64,000 nt of DNA from Agromyces sp. S2-1-8 (GCF_021129215.1 NZ_JAJOLP010000001.1:2976001-3040000), one strand, 5' to 3'; numbered from the stretch's first letter, positions 36,967 through 46,704 are shown. The notes: generated from the sequence alone by a model not told the origin. Made by a program: numbers and translations.

Positions 36967-37014
36967 TTGCAAACAAACTCTTGCAAAGCTTCCTTTGCAG
37001 CGCTATCTTTGCAA
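36953..37014. promoter_or_regulatory. Five TTGCA(A/G) cores at exact 14-bp spacing, with embedded promoter
   Basis: TTGCAA occurs at 36953, 36967, 36981 and 37009, and TTGCAG at 36995: five cores with an exact 14-bp period. The 36981 copy serves as a -35 element, with a 17-bp spacer to -10 TATCTT (37004-37009). That -10 is 6 nt before the ATG of the ArsR-family gene, so the transcript should be leaderless. Autoregulation by that protein is the natural reading. Confidence 0.8.
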
Positions 37015-37015
37015 C

Positions 37016-37675
37016 ATGACGACGACACCGGAGAACTTCGAGGACCAGCCGAGCAGCACCCGCCACCCCGGCATCGACCATGTGCTGTCGACCTCGGCGC
37101 TGAAGTCGCTCGCCCACCCGTTGCGAGTGCGCATCTACGACGAGCTGTCGGCCTACGGCCCGCTCACCGCGAGCGGGCTCGGCGAACGACTCGGCGAATC
37201 GAGCGGGTCGATGAGCTACCACCTGCGCCAGCTCGAGCGGTCCGGCCTCGTGCGCGAGAACACCGCTCGCGGCAAGGGTCGCGAACGCTGGTGGGAGCGG
37301 GTGCCCGGTTCAGTCGCCGTTCCCGACGCCCGCTCGCTGCCGCCGGGCAGCGCCGAACGACTCGCCGCCAAGCTCGTCGAAGACGAGTGGATGCGCACAC
37401 GCGAGCAGAACTTCCGCGACTTCGTCACCGAGGGCGACCAGATCTTCGACGCCGAATGGCTCGACATCGCCACGAGCGACACGATCAACCTCCGGCTCAC
37501 CGCCGAGCAGCTCGGCGCACTCGTCGCCGAGCTCGACGTCGTCTTCATGAAGTACGGCGACCTCTACAAGCTCACCCCGTCGCCGGGCTCGCGCCCGGTG
37601 CAGATCCACCTCAACGCCTTCCCGCTCGTGCGCGGGCAGGTCACCGACGACACCACGACTCCGAAGGAGCGATGA
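37016..37675 (+). CDS. ArsR/HTH_20-type winged-helix regulator
   Basis: Product of 219 aa. Winged helix: LKSLAHPLRVRIYDELSAYGPLTASGLGERL, then GSMSYHLRQLERSGLVRE. The C-terminal part (EDEWMRTREQNFRDFVTEGDQIFD, LRLTAEQLGALVAELD) is the helical extension seen in many actinobacterial 'helix-turn-helix domain' ArsR-like regulators. No metal-binding CxC is visible, so the signal is probably not a metal. Start ATG 37016 lies 6 nt after the TATCTT box. Its neighbour downstream is a 73-aa protein. Confidence 0.87.
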   Translation: MTTTPENFEDQPSSTRHPGIDHVLSTSALKSLAHPLRVRIYDELSAYGPLTASGLGERLGESSGSMSYHLRQLERSGLVRENTARGKGRERWWERVPGSVAVPDARSLPPGSAERLAAKLVEDEWMRTREQNFRDFVTEGDQIFDAEWLDIATSDTINLRLTAEQLGALVAELDVVFMKYGDLYKLTPSPGSRPVQIHLNAFPLVRGQVTDDTTTPKER

Positions 37676-37896
37676 TGACGAACGCAACCCTCTCTCCCCT
37701 CTCTCCCGGCGCCGGCGCCCTCGCCGCACTCGCTGTGCGCGGCGGGCTCGGCCTCGCGAGCTGGGGTCTCCGGCTCGCGAGCCGGCGCAACGACCGCGAA
37801 CGCCAGCTCGACCGGCTCGAGGCGCGGACCGCCGCCCGCAGGGCGCTGGCCGAGCGCGACGCGCTCACGGGCCGCGCCACGACCCGCCTGCTCTGA
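37675..37896 (+). CDS. Small hypothetical protein
   Basis: Product of 73 aa. The N-terminal half is hydrophobic and Gly/Ala/Leu-rich (GALAALAVRGGLGLASWGLRLA), the second half a charged helix (NDRERQLDRLEARTAARRALAERDAL). Two ATGs in tandem (37672, 37675) follow AAGGAG; the second gives the better spacing. It overlaps the regulator stop. Co-occurrence with this class of ArsR-like regulator suggests a shared, unknown target. Confidence 0.6.
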   Translation: MTNATLSPLSPGAGALAALAVRGGLGLASWGLRLASRRNDRERQLDRLEARTAARRALAERDALTGRATTRLL

Positions 37897-38018
37897 GCCG
37901 GCTCACGCGCCGCGCCGGGAGTTCGGCGATCGCCACGACTTCGGAGCGAGGCATCCGCATCGTTCCGAATCGGTGCGGATCACCGAAGCGGCGGCCGGCC
38001 TCCCCCGGCCGTGAACGA

Positions 38019-38055
38019 CGGATGCCCCGCCCGAATGGATCGGGCGGGGCATCCG
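38019..38055 (-). terminator. Terminator hairpin after pnp
   Basis: Perfect inverted repeat with 16-bp arms (CGGATGCCCCGCCCGA and its complement) around the five-base loop ATGGA, 19 bp past the pnp stop. The arms begin with a one-mismatch copy of the abundant GGATGCCTCG motif. Probably acts for pnp and perhaps also for the convergent 73-aa gene. Confidence 0.8.
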
Positions 38056-38073
38056 CGTGCGTGCTGGGTGCGA

Positions 38074-40356
38074 TTACGCGTCGGCACCCTCGGCGGGAGC
38101 CTCGGCGTGCTCGCCGGTCGCGCCGCGACCCTCGGAGTCCGCGTCCTCCTGCAGCACCGGGGCGAGCGAGAGCTTGCCGCGGTCGTCGATCTTCGTGATC
38201 TCGACGAGGATCTTCTGGCCGACGCCCAGAACGTCTTCGACGTTCTCGACGCGCTTGCCGCCGGCGAGCTTGCGCACCTCCGAGATGTGGAGGAGGCCGT
38301 CCTTGCCGGGCAGCAGCGAGACGAACGCACCGAACGCGGCGATCTTCACGACCGTGCCGAGGAACTGCTCGCCGACCTCGGGGTTGGTCGGGTTGGCGAT
38401 CGCGTTGACCTGGGCGCGGGCGGCCTCGGCCGAGGGGCCGTCGGTCGCGCCGATGTAGACGGTGCCGTCCTCCTCGATGGAGATCTCGGCGCCGGTCTCG
38501 TCCTGGATGGCGTTGATCGTCTTGCCCTTCGGGCCGATCAGCTCGCCGATCTTGTCGACGGGGATCTGCACGCTGATGACGCGCGGCGCGGTCGGCGCCA
38601 TCTCGTCGGGCGCGTCGATCGCGGCGTTGAGCACGGCGAGGATCGTCGTGCGGGCGTCCTTCGCCTGGGTCAGCGCGCCGGCGAGCACCGACGCGGGGAT
38701 GCCGTCGAGCTTCGTGTCGAGCTGGATCGCGGTGACGAACTCGCTCGTGCCGGCGACCTTGAAGTCCATGTCGCCGAGGGCGTCTTCGGCACCGAGGATG
38801 TCGGTGAGCGCCGCGTAGCGGGTCTCACCGTCGACGGTGTCGGAGATGAGGCCCATCGCGATGCCCGCGACGGGGGCCTTCAGCGGCACGCCCGCGTTGA
38901 GCAGCGAGAGCGTCGACGCGCAGACCGAGCCCATCGAGGTGGAGCCGTTCGAGCCGAGCGCCTCCGACACCTGGCGGATCGCGTAGGGGAACTCGTCGCG
39001 CGACGGCAGCACCGGCACGAGGGCGCGCTCGGCGAGGGCGCCGTGGCCGATCTCGCGACGCTTCGGCGAACCCACACGACCCGTCTCACCCGTCGAGTAC
39101 GGCGGGAAGTTGTAGTTGTGCATGTAGCGCTTCTTCGTCACCGGCGAGAGCGAGTCGATCTGCTGCTCCATCTTGAGCATGTTCAGCGTGGTGACGCCCA
39201 GGATCTGGGTCTCGCCGCGCTGGAAGATCGCCGAGCCGTGCACGCGGGGCACGACCTGCACCTCCGCGTCGAGCGGCCGGATGTCGGCGAGGCCGCGACC
39301 GTCGATGCGGACGCCCTCTTCGAGGACGCGCGTGCGCATGACCTTCTTCGTGACCGACTTGTATGCGGCCGACACCTCGGCGATGGCCGACTCGGGCAGC
39401 TCGCCCGCCTCGACCTTGGCCGCGATGTGCTCCTTGGTGCGCGCCTTGAGGGCGTCGTCGGCGTCCTGGCGCTCGACCTTGCCGGCGATCTGGTAGACGT
39501 CCTTGAGCTCGGCGCCGGCGAAGGCCGCGACGGCCTCCTTGACCTCGGGCTGGTAGGGCGGGAACGTCGGGTAGTCGGCGACCGGCTTGGCGGCCGTCTT
39601 CGCGACCTGGAGCTGCGCCTCGACGAGCTGCTTGATGAAGGGCTTCGACGATTCGATGCCCTGCGCGATGACCTCTTCGTTCGGCTTGACGGCGCCGCCC
39701 TGGATGAGGTCCCACGCGTTGTCGGTCGCCTCGGCCTCGATCATCATGATCGCGACGTCCTGCGAGCCGTCGGCCTCGGTCACGACGCGGCCGGCGACGA
39801 CCATGCTGAACACGGCCTCCTCGAGCTGCGAGTGCTTCGGGAACGCGACCCACTGGCCGTCGATGAGCGCGACGCGCACACCGGCGACGGGGCCCGAGAA
39901 GGGCAGGCCCGAGAGCTGGGTCGAGAGCGAGGCGGCGTTGATGGCGAGCACGTCGTAGAGCTCGTCGGGCTCGATCGCGAGCACCGTGACGACGACCTGG
40001 ACCTCGTTGCGGAGGCCCTCGACGAACGAGGGGCGCAGGGGGCGGTCGATCAGACGGCAGGTGAGGATCGCCTCGGTCGAGGGGCGGCCCTCGCGACGGA
40101 AGAACGAGCCGGGGATGCGGCCCGCGGCGTACATGCGCTCTTCGACGTCGATCGTCAGCGGGAAGAAGTCGAAGTGCTCCTTCGGCTGCTTCGAGACGCT
40201 CGTCGCCGAGAGCAGCATGGTCTCTTCGTCGATGTACGCGACGGCCGAGCCCTGCGCCTGCTGGGCGAGGCGGCCGGTCTCGAAGCGGATGGTACGCGTG
40301 CCGAACTTGCCGTTGTCGATGACGGTCTCGGCGAACGTGATTTCAGGACCTTCCAA
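38074..40356 (-). CDS. pnp: Polyribonucleotide nucleotidyltransferase (PNPase)
   Basis: Phosphorolytic 3'-5' exoribonuclease of 760 aa. Two RNase PH domains ([39 protein letters not shown]), the KH domain [17 protein letters not shown] and the S1 domain [27 protein letters not shown] are in the standard order. Translation starts at a TTG (40356), supported by AAAGGAG 8 nt upstream and the N-terminal homology [13 protein letters not shown]. In other actinobacteria rpsO is just upstream; here it is 13.3 kb away. Confidence 0.97.
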   Translation of the reverse strand: MEGPEITFAETVIDNGKFGTRTIRFETGRLAQQAQGSAVAYIDEETMLLSATSVSKQPKEHFDFFPLTIDVEERMYAAGRIPGSFFRREGRPSTEAILTCRLIDRPLRPSFVEGLRNEVQVVVTVLAIEPDELYDVLAINAASLSTQLSGLPFSGPVAGVRVALIDGQWVAFPKHSQLEEAVFSMVVAGRVVTEADGSQDVAIMMIEAEATDNAWDLIQGGAVKPNEEVIAQGIESSKPFIKQLVEAQLQVAKTAAKPVADYPTFPPYQPEVKEAVAAFAGAELKDVYQIAGKVERQDADDALKARTKEHIAAKVEAGELPESAIAEVSAAYKSVTKKVMRTRVLEEGVRIDGRGLADIRPLDAEVQVVPRVHGSAIFQRGETQILGVTTLNMLKMEQQIDSLSPVTKKRYMHNYNFPPYSTGETGRVGSPKRREIGHGALAERALVPVLPSRDEFPYAIRQVSEALGSNGSTSMGSVCASTLSLLNAGVPLKAPVAGIAMGLISDTVDGETRYAALTDILGAEDALGDMDFKVAGTSEFVTAIQLDTKLDGIPASVLAGALTQAKDARTTILAVLNAAIDAPDEMAPTAPRVISVQIPVDKIGELIGPKGKTINAIQDETGAEISIEEDGTVYIGATDGPSAEAARAQVNAIANPTNPEVGEQFLGTVVKIAAFGAFVSLLPGKDGLLHISEVRKLAGGKRVENVEDVLGVGQKILVEITKIDDRGKLSLAPVLQEDADSEGRGATGEHAEAPAEGADA

Positions 40357-40695
40357 GAGGCCTCTCCTTTGTTTAACGTCGCACCCCGTGTGGGCGCGAC
40401 TCGTACGAAGGAGCAGGAACAGGCATTACGAATCGCAAGAGCTTGCGTTCACGCTGGCCACCAGTAGAAGTCCACCGATGCGTGCTCGGTGATCCACCAC
40501 AGGGGACCAGCTTCCTGCCGGCCTGCTCCAGACGGCACCCAGGACGAATCGCACGGGTGACCGCCTGCCATGCTAGCAGAGCGAGCATTTTGAGGCCGTG
40601 AACTGCGGATGTCGCGTGGTCGACGCTCCGGATCGTGCTCGCCGCTCCTCCGCTCGTGGGGCATCCGCCGCGACATCCATGCCAGACTCGAACCC
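40357..40695. other. pnp leader region, no gene found
   Basis: 339 bp between pnp and the DUF5302 gene. I see no convincing coding frame. The minus-strand leader of pnp contains a hairpin (arms CACCGA 40473-40478 and TCGGTG 40486-40491, 7-nt loop) and the AAAGGAG before the TTG. Autoregulation of PNPase through its leader is known in enterobacteria, but nothing here shows it in this organism. Confidence 0.5.
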
Positions 40696-40887
40696 ATGGC
40701 ATCCGACGACGCGAAGCCCGCGGGCCCTACCGACGAGACCAAGCGCAAGTTCCGCGAGGCGCTCGAGCGCAAGAACAAGGCATCGAAGCAGCGCGAGGGC
40801 GAGGCGCACCTCGACGGCGGCGGCCAGGCGCACGACGCGCACGGCCCCGCCTCGCACAAGCGCGAGTTCCGCCGCAAGAGCGGCTGA
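40696..40887 (+). CDS. DUF5302 small protein
   Basis: Charged protein of 63 aa matching DUF5302, a small actinobacterial family (TDETKRKFREALERKNKA, then a His/Gly-rich segment and the end HKREFRRKSG). Predicted disordered or helical, no membrane segment. The ATG at 40696 has no good Shine-Dalgarno and may be leaderless. Function unknown. It lies just before the dodecin gene on the same strand. Confidence 0.8.
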   Translation: MASDDAKPAGPTDETKRKFREALERKNKASKQREGEAHLDGGGQAHDAHGPASHKREFRRKSG

Positions 40888-40973
40888 CGCGGGCCCGCAC
40901 CGGTCAACCCCTCGCGGTCGCGCGCCGTGAGGCGGATGATGGGCGGTACGCCGATGGAATCGAGGAGGAACCC

Positions 40974-41180
40974 ATGTCTTCCGTCGCACGAGTCACCACC
41001 ATCACCGTCCGCTCCGAGGTGAGCTTCGACGACGCGGTCGCCGCGGGCGTCGCCCGCGCCGCCGAGACGCTTCGCAACGTCAGCGGCGCGTGGGTCAAGG
41101 AGCAGAAGGTCGAGGCGGCCGATGGCCGCATCACGGCCTGGTCGGTGACGCTCGAGGTCACCTTCGTGCTCGACGACTGA
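40974..41180 (+). CDS. Dodecin family flavin-binding protein
   Basis: Product of 68 aa with the dodecin beta-alpha-beta-beta fold (VARVTTITVRSEVSFDDAVAAGVARAAETLRNVSGAWVKEQKV in parts, then ITAWSVTLEVTFVLDD). Dodecins form twelve-subunit shells that store flavin and limit photochemistry. GAGGAGGAA precedes the ATG at 40974. A strong convergent hairpin follows. With two flavin-dependent systems nearby, flavin storage makes sense, though a direct link is not shown. Confidence 0.9.
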   Translation: MSSVARVTTITVRSEVSFDDAVAAGVARAAETLRNVSGAWVKEQKVEAADGRITAWSVTLEVTFVLDD

Positions 41181-41208
41181 GCGTCGACGCCGCGGGCCGG
41201 CACACGAG

Positions 41209-41238
41209 CCGGCGGGGGCGCAGCCGCGCCCCCGCCGG
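41209..41238. terminator. Bidirectional terminator between dodecin and secreted-protein genes
   Basis: Perfect 13-bp arms CCGGCGGGGGCGC and GCGCCCCCGCCGG with a four-base loop AGCC, between the convergent dodecin stop (41180) and the secreted-protein stop (41254). Very stable GC hairpin with no T run. Confidence 0.75.
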
Positions 41239-41253
41239 GTCCGTGCGTGCCGA

Positions 41254-41751
41254 TCAGACCGGTGAGCCCGAGCTGAACGTGCCCTTCAACATGATCGAGG
41301 CACCGCTCGTCAGGTCGTCGACCCTGACATTCGACCAGGTCACCGCGGTCAACGTCGACGTCTGGCCGTTCGGGCAGTCGAGCACGTCGGCCGCCGCGGG
41401 CGGCGACAGCGTCAGCGATCCGACGAGGTTGCCGTTCTTGCCGGCGGTGAAGACCCCGCTCTCCGAGACGTCCTGCGAGATGGTCGTCTTCTTCGGATCG
41501 CTCGGGTTGTTGCCCCCGCCGTTGATGCACTGGTACGTGGCGTCGAGATGCGCCGTCGCCTGGACGGTCTCGATGGAGCCCGACGACAGGCCGGCCTCCT
41601 TGAACTGGACGACGAGGCTGGTCCCGTCGGCCGACGCGCTCGTGGCGCTCTTGATGAAGTGGGGGCTGCCGCCCGCCATGGCGGGGCCGGCGCCGACGAG
41701 CACGAGCGCCGCAGCTGCGGCGAGTGCGGCCATGGCCTTGCGAATCAACAT
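41254..41751 (-). CDS. Secreted hypothetical protein
   Basis: Product of 165 aa with a Sec signal peptide (MLIRKAMAALAAAAALVLVGAGPAMA, cleavage expected after AMA). The mature part has two cysteines (Tyr-Gln-Cys-Ile and Asp-Cys-Pro) that could form one disulfide, and a beta-rich, Ser/Thr-rich composition. I recognise no catalytic motif. The start at 41751 has GGAAGGA upstream. Similar unassigned secreted proteins occur in Microbacteriaceae and Streptomyces. Confidence 0.75.
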   Translation of the reverse strand: MLIRKAMAALAAAAALVLVGAGPAMAGGSPHFIKSATSASADGTSLVVQFKEAGLSSGSIETVQATAHLDATYQCINGGGNNPSDPKKTTISQDVSESGVFTAGKNGNLVGSLTLSPPAAADVLDCPNGQTSTLTAVTWSNVRVDDLTSGASIMLKGTFSSGSPV

Positions 41752-42065
41752 GGTGGATCCTTCCGATCGGGTTTCGAAACCGGTGACCCGGCCGTCGTCG
41801 ACCCGCGAGACCTCGTGACCCGCCCCGATCGGAATGCGCGTGGCGTTCGCGGCCCTCCGGCCGCGTCCCGATTGCAAGGCTACCGCCGCGAGGACGGTCG
41901 CACGAGTGATATCGAGGATCTCTCACCTGGCTTCGTGGGATTCCAAAGGAATCATGGCGCGACCAGCGTCTTCAGTGCCTTCCCTGATGCCTCGCCGCGA
42001 ACGCCGTCCTACGCTGTGCGCGGCCCGCCCGTCGACGGGCCGCGGCTGGGACGAAGGAGTCCGCG
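41752..42065. other. Divergent intergenic region before the patatin gene
   Basis: 314 bp between the secreted-protein and patatin genes, read divergently. It holds a perfect inverted repeat GATTCC-AAA-GGAATC (41939-41953), a GC palindrome near 42025-42048, a TACGCT box at 42013-42018 that could be a -10 for the patatin gene, and GACGAAGGAG before its ATG. No gene is recognised. Confidence 0.55.
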
Positions 42066-45000
42066 ATGTCCGATGCGACGGTGCCGCACGACTACGTGAA
42101 GCTCGTGCTCGATCCTGCCCGGCCCCGCGGGCGCGACGGCGACCTCGAGTACGGCGACTTCCCGTACCCGGCCGGCACCGACGCCGCACCCGGCCGGCAC
42201 GGGCCGGCCTCGGTGCCCGACCCGAACCCGCGCGTGTACCTGCCGGAGGGCGCCCGGCCGTTCCATTCGCGCGGCCTGCGCGTCGCACTCGCGATGAAGG
42301 GCGGTGTCAGCCTCGCCGTCTGGATCGGCGGGGCCGTCGCCGAGCTCGACATCCTCCGGCACATCCGCATCTACCGAAAGGAGTCCGACCCGGCGGCGCA
42401 GGCGCTGCTCATCGACCCCTCGGACACGGCTCCCGATCGAAGCCTCGTCGAGCGGGCCGATCTCTACGCCCGGCTCCTGTACTCGCGCGGATACGACCGC
42501 GTCGAGTTCGACGTGCTCGCGGGCGCGAGCGCCGGGGGCCTCAACGCCGTCATGTACGCGGTCGCCCAGCGCGCCGGGGTCGACGTCAACGGCCTCCTGC
42601 CGGTCTGGCTCCGCGCCGGGTCGGCGTGGAGCCTGCTGCAACCCGGCAAGCCGGCGGCGTTCGACTCCGTGTTCCGCGGCGACGAGTACTTCTGGAGCGA
42701 GCTCACGAAGGAGCTCACCGACATCGGCCGCCCCGCCGACGGCGAGATCCCGACATCCGGCCGGCGAGCGCTCATCGCACCGCACGTCGTCGTCGACCTG
42801 TCGGCGACGCTGATCGACGGCCGTGACACGAGCGAACGCAGTGCGGCCGAAGGTCACGCGCACTTCCGCTTCGTCGGCACCGACGGGGACCCGGTACCCG
42901 ACCGGGCCGTCCCGAGGGTCGACCGGCTCAACGATCCCCGCAACGTCCGATTCGACCGCGACGTACGACGGATCGCGTACGCGGCGCGCACGACCTCGTC
43001 GTTCCCCGGCGCCTTCGAGCCCGCGCTCATCTACTCGAGCGACGACGCCCTGGCCGCACCCGACGTCGTGACGAACCCGCCCGACATGCGCAACGTGTTC
43101 AGTGCGCATCGCGTCGACGGCGCGCACCATCCCTTCCGCGTCGTCGACGGCGGCGTGCTCGACAACATCCCGATCGACCGGGCGCTGCGGGCGGTGCGCA
43201 ACATCCCGGCGAACGAGCACGTGAACCGGGTGCTCGTCTACCTCGACCCATCGCCGAAGGAGACGTCGCACTGGCTCATCCGGGCCAATCGGTACGAGGG
43301 ACCCGTTCCCGAGCTCCCGCCCGATCCCCGCACCGAGCGGCAGGATCCGCTCTCCAGGTTCCTCTCACCCATCCTCGCGGCGGTGCGGAAGCGCGCGAGC
43401 GGTGAGAACGGCGAAGACGAGATCGACGGCGTCGATGCTGCACGCACCTCGCAGATCGTCGCGAAGGGTCGTGGCGCACTGCTGGCCGTTCGACTCGACA
43501 CCCGCCCCGCGACCGGCTCCGACGGCGCAGCGACACCGGACGAGCTCGCGTACGCGAGCATGCGCTCGGCGACCGATCTCGAGCTCCTCCGCGACGTGCT
43601 GACCCGCCCCGGCGAGTGGGCACTGGGCACCGACCTCCTCGAACGTCCGCCGCACCGCGCGCTCGACCGCCTCGACATCGGCCGGTTCGCCCCGGTGCTC
43701 CGCTCCGTCATCGGCGAGTTCGTCGCCGACGGCATCGACGGCGTGCCGCCCGACGCGATCTCGAAGGGCGCGCAGGCGCTCGTCGACGCCGCGTTCGCGT
43801 GCCTCGCGTGGGTGAGGGCCATCGAGGACCACGCGTTCCGCTCGATCGGGCTCGCCGAGCTCGACGCCGTGCTCGGCGACCGTCCGGGCACCGCCGACCG
43901 CACTCGCCAGGCCGTTCGGGAGGCGCTCTACGCCACCCTCCGGCGCGCGCGCGACTACCGCGACGCAGCGGTCTCCGGGGTCGTCGACGAGGTCGACGGG
44001 ATGTCGCGCCAGGAGCATTCGCTCACTCCCGAACGTGCCCGCGACCTCGCCGTCGCGTGGCTCGCCGGCAATGCGGCATCCCCGCGCGGCCGCGACGCAC
44101 TGTGGGCGGAGCTCGACCGCATCGTCGGCTGGCTGCAGCATGCCGGGGTGGAACTCGCGAGCGATCGGTCCACCCGGTGGTCGGACTCGCCGTGGTACCG
44201 CTTCCCCGCGCCCGGCGAGCGCATCGTGCTCGCGCGCGAACTCCCGCTCATCTTCGGCGGCAGCGGCATTCCGCTGCCCGATTCCACGATCCGCTTCCAC
44301 ACGATCGGCTCGGACACGCAGCCCGCCAGGGTCGGTCACTTCCGCACGCTGCTCGACGCACAGATCCTGGAGGGGTACCGTGCGGTTCTCGCGAAGGACC
44401 CCTCTCAGCTCGATCGCGAGACCGTCGCGCGACTGCTCGACGACGGCGCACTCCGCTCGACCTCGAAGCTGGCGGGCCTCCGGATCGCCGCCTTCGCGGG
44501 GTTCATGAGCCGTGCGTGGCGTCGCAACGACTGGTGGTGGGGCCGCCTCGACGCCGCGGCCGGGCTCGTCCGGCTGCTCGACAGCATGGAGGCCGCGCCG
44601 GCGCCCGACGGCACGGATGCGACCGACCAGGGCCCCGACCGGCCGGCCGCCGACCCGCCGCGCGGCGCGCTCGACGTCGACGACGCCGTCGAGCGCGTAC
44701 AGGACGCTCTCCTCCGGCAACTCGATCGCGATGCCGGCGCGCGCCCCTACGCCGATGCGGTGTCGTCGGGCGAGCCCGACGGCATCCGCGGGCAGTTCGT
44801 GCGCGGCGCCCAGGACATCGAGGCGCTCGGCTCGGGCTATCGGCTCGCTCTGGCCTCGCGAACGGTTCGGACGGTCTCGGCCGCGATGGTGCGCGGAAGC
44901 GGTGGCGGTTCGCCGACGCGGTTGATGCACTGGCTGCTTCGACCACTGCTCGTCCTCGTCCCGACGCTGCTGTCTCCACCGCGACTCGTCCTCGCATCGG

Positions 45001-46097
45001 TGATCATCGCCTGCGGCGTGCTGCTCACCTGGCCGCAGCTCGACAGCACGCTCGAGCCCTCCGCGACCATCGGCGACAGCGGCGCGTTCATCGCCGTCGT
45101 CACGGCGGCGCTCGTCGCGTTCGTCGTGCTGCGGCTCGTCTCGAGCGCCCGGGCGCACCGGGCGCACGCCCGCATCGTCGCCGATGTGACGAACGCGGAC
45201 TCGCGTCAGTTCGCGGTGATCCACCATGCCGAACGGCGGTCTCGGCCGGTGCGGGCAGCGCTCGTCGTGCTCGCCTTCGGCTTCATCGGCCTCTTCGTGC
45301 TCGCCTGCCTCTACTACCCGCTGTGGGGCGTCCCGTTCTGGGTGACGCTCCTTGCCGCAGTCGCGGTGGCCGAGATCGCAGGCAGGCGCCTCCGCACGGT
45401 TCCCTCGGCTCGCCCCTCACGGCCCTGGCGCTGGGTCGTCGCCGTGGTGCTCAGTGCGGCCGCCGTGGCCGTGACCGCCCAGCTCGCCGTGGTCCTCAGC
45501 AGCATGGCGTCGAGCCTCGATGCACCGTGGTCCGGCATGCTCCCGGGGGCGACGGCGGCCGCCGTCGTCGCGGCGGCGCTCGCCGCCACCCTGTTCGCGC
45601 AGGCGATGCGGTGGCGACAGCTGATCGCGGTCGTGCTCGTGGCCGGCGTGCTCACCGCGCTCGCCGTGGCGCTGACCGGATGGATCTTCGAATCGATCTC
45701 GCAGTTCGACGCACTCGACGTCGACACGGGCACGAACGCGTTGGTCGACGGCGCGCTCCGCCCCGAGGTCGAGGCGGCGGCCGGCCTCGAGGCGCTCCAG
45801 ACCGCCATCGCGTTCCTCGTCTCCGCGTGGGTCGCCGGGACGGTGCTCTGGTGGGCGCCCTGGTTCCGCGGCATCGAGACCGGGCCGGCGGCGAAGCCTC
45901 ACGACGGCGTCTACGACCTGACGCCGGGCTCGCTCGTGGATCGTCCGCACGACGCCGACGGCGAGCGCCGGGTCGAACGCCGCGACCACGGATCGCGTCG
46001 GCCGCGCCCGGCCACGGCGCCCGACCGGCCTCGCGAGCACGCGGAGCCGGTCGGGGTTCAGGAGGAGACCGCTACTCCCCCGCCAGTCCGCCGATGA
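42066..46097 (+). CDS. Patatin-like phospholipase with DUF3376 and C-terminal membrane domain
   Basis: Product of 1343 aa. The N-terminal patatin domain has the oxyanion loop KGGVSLAVWIGGAV (about 77-90), the nucleophile elbow GASAG with Ser155, and the dyad motif DGG with Asp361. A long DUF3376-like middle follows. About five to seven membrane segments occupy residues 955-1280, then a basic tail of about 50 residues. The lipid substrate and the reason for the membrane anchor are unknown. ATG at 42066 with GAAGGAG. It overlaps the convergent FMN reductase gene by 26 bp. Confidence 0.9.
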   Translation: MSDATVPHDYVKLVLDPARPRGRDGDLEYGDFPYPAGTDAAPGRHGPASVPDPNPRVYLPEGARPFHSRGLRVALAMKGGVSLAVWIGGAVAELDILRHIRIYRKESDPAAQALLIDPSDTAPDRSLVERADLYARLLYSRGYDRVEFDVLAGASAGGLNAVMYAVAQRAGVDVNGLLPVWLRAGSAWSLLQPGKPAAFDSVFRGDEYFWSELTKELTDIGRPADGEIPTSGRRALIAPHVVVDLSATLIDGRDTSERSAAEGHAHFRFVGTDGDPVPDRAVPRVDRLNDPRNVRFDRDVRRIAYAARTTSSFPGAFEPALIYSSDDALAAPDVVTNPPDMRNVFSAHRVDGAHHPFRVVDGGVLDNIPIDRALRAVRNIPANEHVNRVLVYLDPSPKETSHWLIRANRYEGPVPELPPDPRTERQDPLSRFLSPILAAVRKRASGENGEDEIDGVDAARTSQIVAKGRGALLAVRLDTRPATGSDGAATPDELAYASMRSATDLELLRDVLTRPGEWALGTDLLERPPHRALDRLDIGRFAPVLRSVIGEFVADGIDGVPPDAISKGAQALVDAAFACLAWVRAIEDHAFRSIGLAELDAVLGDRPGTADRTRQAVREALYATLRRARDYRDAAVSGVVDEVDGMSRQEHSLTPERARDLAVAWLAGNAASPRGRDALWAELDRIVGWLQHAGVELASDRSTRWSDSPWYRFPAPGERIVLARELPLIFGGSGIPLPDSTIRFHTIGSDTQPARVGHFRTLLDAQILEGYRAVLAKDPSQLDRETVARLLDDGALRSTSKLAGLRIAAFAGFMSRAWRRNDWWWGRLDAAAGLVRLLDSMEAAPAPDGTDATDQGPDRPAADPPRGALDVDDAVERVQDALLRQLDRDAGARPYADAVSSGEPDGIRGQFVRGAQDIEALGSGYRLALASRTVRTVSAAMVRGSGGGSPTRLMHWLLRPLLVLVPTLLSPPRLVLASVIIACGVLLTWPQLDSTLEPSATIGDSGAFIAVVTAALVAFVVLRLVSSARAHRAHARIVADVTNADSRQFAVIHHAERRSRPVRAALVVLAFGFIGLFVLACLYYPLWGVPFWVTLLAAVAVAEIAGRRLRTVPSARPSRPWRWVVAVVLSAAAVAVTAQLAVVLSSMASSLDAPWSGMLPGATAAAVVAAALAATLFAQAMRWRQLIAVVLVAGVLTALAVALTGWIFESISQFDALDVDTGTNALVDGALRPEVEAAAGLEALQTAIAFLVSAWVAGTVLWWAPWFRGIETGPAAKPHDGVYDLTPGSLVDRPHDADGERRVERRDHGSRRPRPATAPDRPREHAEPVGVQEETATPPPVRR

Positions 46098-46704
46098 GGT
46101 GACCGAACGGCCGGTCGAGCTGGAAGGGATCGTTCACGAGCTGCGAGCGGTCGGTGCGCTCGACGAGATCTGCGAACTCCTCCGCCCCGCGGAAGATGCG
46201 GTCGGGCAGGGAACGCACGCCGTCGCCGTCGGAGCCGCCCCAATCGCTCGTCGCCGCGAAGACGCCGGTCGTCACCGGCACCGCGTGCAGGTAGGTGAAC
46301 AGGGGGCGGATCGCGTAGTCGATCGCGAGCGAGTGCCGCGGCGTGCCGCCGGTCGCACCGATCAGCACGGGCAGGTCGGTGAGCGCCTGCGGGTCGATCA
46401 CGTCGATGAACGACTTGAAGAGCCCGGCGTAGCTCGTGGTGAAGATCGGCGTGACGGCGATGAGGCCGTCGGCCGACGCGACCGCGTCGAGCGCCTCCTC
46501 GAGCTTCGGCGGTGCGAACCCGAGCAGCAGGTGGTTCGTGATGTCGTGGGCCAGCTCGCGCAACTCGAACGTGCGCACCTCGGCCTCGACGCCGCGCTCG
46601 CCGAGCGCCGCCACGGCGTCGGCGGCGAGCCGGTCGGCGAGCTGACGGGTCGAGCTCGGCGTCGACAGGCCGGCCGAGACCACGACGATCTTCTTGGCGG
46701 TCAT
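46072..46704 (-). CDS. CE1759-family FMN reductase
   Basis: Flavodoxin-fold NAD(P)H:FMN reductase of 210 aa. KIVVVSAGLSTPSSTRQLADRL (phosphate loop), LIAVTPIFTTSYAGLFKSFIDVI and LIGATGGTPRHSL are typical of the CE1759 group. The start overlaps the stop of the luciferase-like gene (ATGA, 46701-46704), so the two should be made together. The likely role is to supply reduced FMN to that oxygenase. Confidence 0.93.
   Translation of the reverse strand: MTAKKIVVVSAGLSTPSSTRQLADRLAADAVAALGERGVEAEVRTFELRELAHDITNHLLLGFAPPKLEEALDAVASADGLIAVTPIFTTSYAGLFKSFIDVIDPQALTDLPVLIGATGGTPRHSLAIDYAIRPLFTYLHAVPVTTGVFAATSDWGGSDGDGVRSLPDRIFRGAEEFADLVERTDRSQLVNDPFQLDRPFGHLIGGLAGE

Noticed and set aside
40381..40702. 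Minus-strand frame in the pnp leader as a gene
   Set aside because: No homology or start signal, and it overlaps the pnp leader hairpin and the DUF5302 start.
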